Positions 12,266 through 12,740 of a stretch of 12,740 bases of DNA are shown here, one piece after another. The position numbers were made by a program, and so were the translations under genes. Under the pieces are notes generated by a model that did not search any database, was not told the origin of the DNA, and saw only the letters and a program-made list of their open reading frames with translations. This stretch comes from Candidatus Uhrbacteria bacterium (GTDB lineage Bacteria > Patescibacteriota > Patescibacteriia > CAIXNZ01), in contig DSBA01000018.1 of NCBI GenBank assembly GCA_011046145.1, positions 1-12,740 of the forward strand, given 5' to 3'. Within the stretch, counting starts at the first letter, position 1. Every line of letters begins with the position of its first letter.

Positions 12266-12294
12266 TTGACAAGTCCGAACCTTTTTGTTAATAT
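12266..12294 (+). promoter_or_regulatory. rpmA promoter
   Basis: TTGACA (12266-12271), a 17-bp spacer and TAATAT (12289-12294) give the best promoter in the window, with a perfect -35. The start near 12301 leaves a 5' leader of about 40 nt made almost entirely of heptad repeats. Confidence 0.8.
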
Positions 12295-12302
12295 ATTCGT
12301 AT

Positions 12303-12337
12303 CAACTTTTAACTTTATACTTTTAACTTTCAACTAA
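12303..12337. repeat. Five-unit heptanucleotide array in rpmA leader
   Basis: CAACTTT, TAACTTT, ATACTTT, TAACTTT, CAACTAA run head to tail between the predicted start of transcription and the rpmA ATG at 12342. The consensus is about NAACTTT. No Shine-Dalgarno sequence is present, so the array occupies the place of the ribosome-binding region. Confidence 0.75.
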
Positions 12338-12341
12338 TTCT

Positions 12342-12626
12342 ATGGCACATAAGAAAGCAGGCGGCTCCACCGCGCTCGGTCGGGATTCCGTAGCCAAAAG
12401 ACTAGGTGTTAAACGTTATGCCGGACAAATTGTTAAAGCTGGCAATATTTTAGTGCGTCAAAGAGGCTCAAAAATCAGAGCTGGCAAAAATGTAATGATG
12501 GGTAAAGATGACACTTTATTTGCCACTATTGACGGTATTGTTAAGTTTACCGAACGTAAAATTAAAAAATTTGACAGCCGGCTAAAAAAGACCAAATTTA
12601 TCCACGTTGAACCAGTCAAAAAATGA
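12342..12626 (+). CDS. rpmA: 50S ribosomal protein L27
   Basis: A large-subunit protein whose N-terminus reaches the peptidyl-transferase centre. Seen in 94 residues: MAHKKAGGSTALGRDSVAKRLG at the start (the L27 signature, with no N-terminal presequence of the Firmicutes type), KRYAGQIVKAGNILVRQRG (24-42), GSKIRAGKNVMMGKDDTLFA (42-61), and a basic C-terminus. The start at 12342 gives the conserved AHKKAGG immediately after Met. The usual partner rplU (L21) is not adjacent: the upstream neighbour is the divergent rrf2. The gene has its own strong promoter and a terminator 16 bp after the stop. Confidence 0.97.
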   Translation: MAHKKAGGSTALGRDSVAKRLGVKRYAGQIVKAGNILVRQRGSKIRAGKNVMMGKDDTLFATIDGIVKFTERKIKKFDSRLKKTKFIHVEPVKK

Positions 12627-12641
12627 CGTCCTCCCCGCACT

Positions 12642-12673
12642 CAAAAAACCGCCCCTAACGGGTCGGTTTTTTT
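12642..12673. terminator. Bidirectional intrinsic terminator after rpmA
   Basis: A-run, ACCG, CCC, loop TAAC, GGG, CGGT and a run of seven T's form a stem with one C/T mismatch. A's on the left and T's on the right allow termination from both strands. An outer stem CCCCGCA (12633-12639) with TGCGGGG (12676-12682) encloses it. It ends rpmA and could also end a gene coming from the right. Confidence 0.85.
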
Positions 12674-12696
12674 CATGCGGGGTTTCCTTTGCTCCG

Positions 12697-12740
12697 CTAC
12701 TCATGAGAATTCGGCGGCGATATTTCAGCCGTAACATCAA
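12697..12740 (-). CDS. Possible C-terminus of a gene entering from the right
   Basis: From the right edge the minus strand reads Asp-Val-Thr-Ala-Glu-Ile-Ser-Pro-Pro-Asn-Ser-His-Glu and stops at TAG (12699-12697), converging on the bidirectional rpmA terminator. Thirteen codons cannot be assigned a function. The plus strand is also open from ATG 12703 (Met-Arg-Ile-Arg-Arg-Arg), so the strand is not certain. The minus-strand reading fits the terminator better. Confidence 0.25.
   Translation of the reverse strand, partial: DVTAEISPPNSHE
12702..12715. repeat. Inverted repeat shared by both window edges (right copy)
   Basis: CATGAGAATTCGGC is the exact reverse complement of positions 1-14. Just upstream, CGGGGTTTCCT (12678-12688) also matches the left edge (97-107), but there the order of the two modules is different. 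Confidence 0.55.

Noticed and set aside
12703..12740. Plus-strand gene start at ATG 12703
   Set aside because: Only 12 codons, no ribosome-binding site, and the bidirectional terminator just upstream fits a minus-strand gene end better; undecidable here.

Overview
This AT-rich window most resembles the genome of a Candidate Phyla Radiation (Patescibacteria, Parcubacteria-like) bacterium. This is an inference from several signs: the style of the L27, MraY and FtsW proteins; a MurG with a rewritten N-terminal motif; compact genes that all start with ATG and have no visible Shine-Dalgarno sequence; a minimal single-copy Fe-S set; and many short intergenic micro-repeats. No rRNA, complete tRNA, CRISPR array, insertion sequence or prophage gene is visible.

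Layout from left to right. (1) Positions 1-277 hold no intact gene: a GC-rich repeat and hairpin region, two nearly identical terminators exactly 120 bp apart, and a 3' tRNA fragment between them. (2) A minus-strand pair encodes a small sugar-nucleotidyltransferase-like protein and an RppH-type Nudix hydrolase. It diverges from a plus-strand MtaB-type tRNA methylthiotransferase gene. (3) A minus-strand cell-wall block runs, in transcription order, mraY, a DUF333/Gmad2 anchored protein, a DUF350 small membrane protein, murD, ftsW, murG. This is a reduced dcw cluster interrupted by two accessory membrane genes; murE, murF, murC, murB, ddl and ftsZ are not in view. (4) Upstream of it, also on the minus strand, is an ISC-type operon: an Rrf2/IscR-like regulator, the IscU scaffold, a NifU C-terminal-domain carrier, the cysteine desulfurase NifS/IscS, then a 3-TM protein of unknown function. 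(5) At the right edge rpmA (L27) is transcribed to the right from a near-consensus promoter. It ends in a bidirectional terminator, which probably also serves a gene entering from the right.

How the parts work together: MraY makes lipid I, MurD acts earlier in building the UDP-MurNAc-peptide, MurG makes lipid II, and FtsW polymerises it. NifS supplies sulfur to IscU, clusters are handed on through the NifU-like carrier, and the Rrf2 regulator probably reports cluster status. MtaB is a likely client because it needs two Fe-S clusters. The clearest regulatory signal is between rrf2 and rpmA: two back-to-back sigma70-like promoters, with a perfect 9-bp dyad over the predicted rrf2 transcription start.

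The most unusual layer is repetitive. Arrays with 7-nt periodicity, each of different sequence, lie at the mtaB/murG junction, inside nifS, at the rrf2/iscU junction and in the rpmA leader. A 10-nt-period array lies between the nifU-like gene and nifS. A perfect hairpin sequence is built into the nifS reading frame, where the protein has extra residues compared with IscS. I see no clear new defence system or enzyme system; the micro-repeats and the Rrf2 operator are the best leads.
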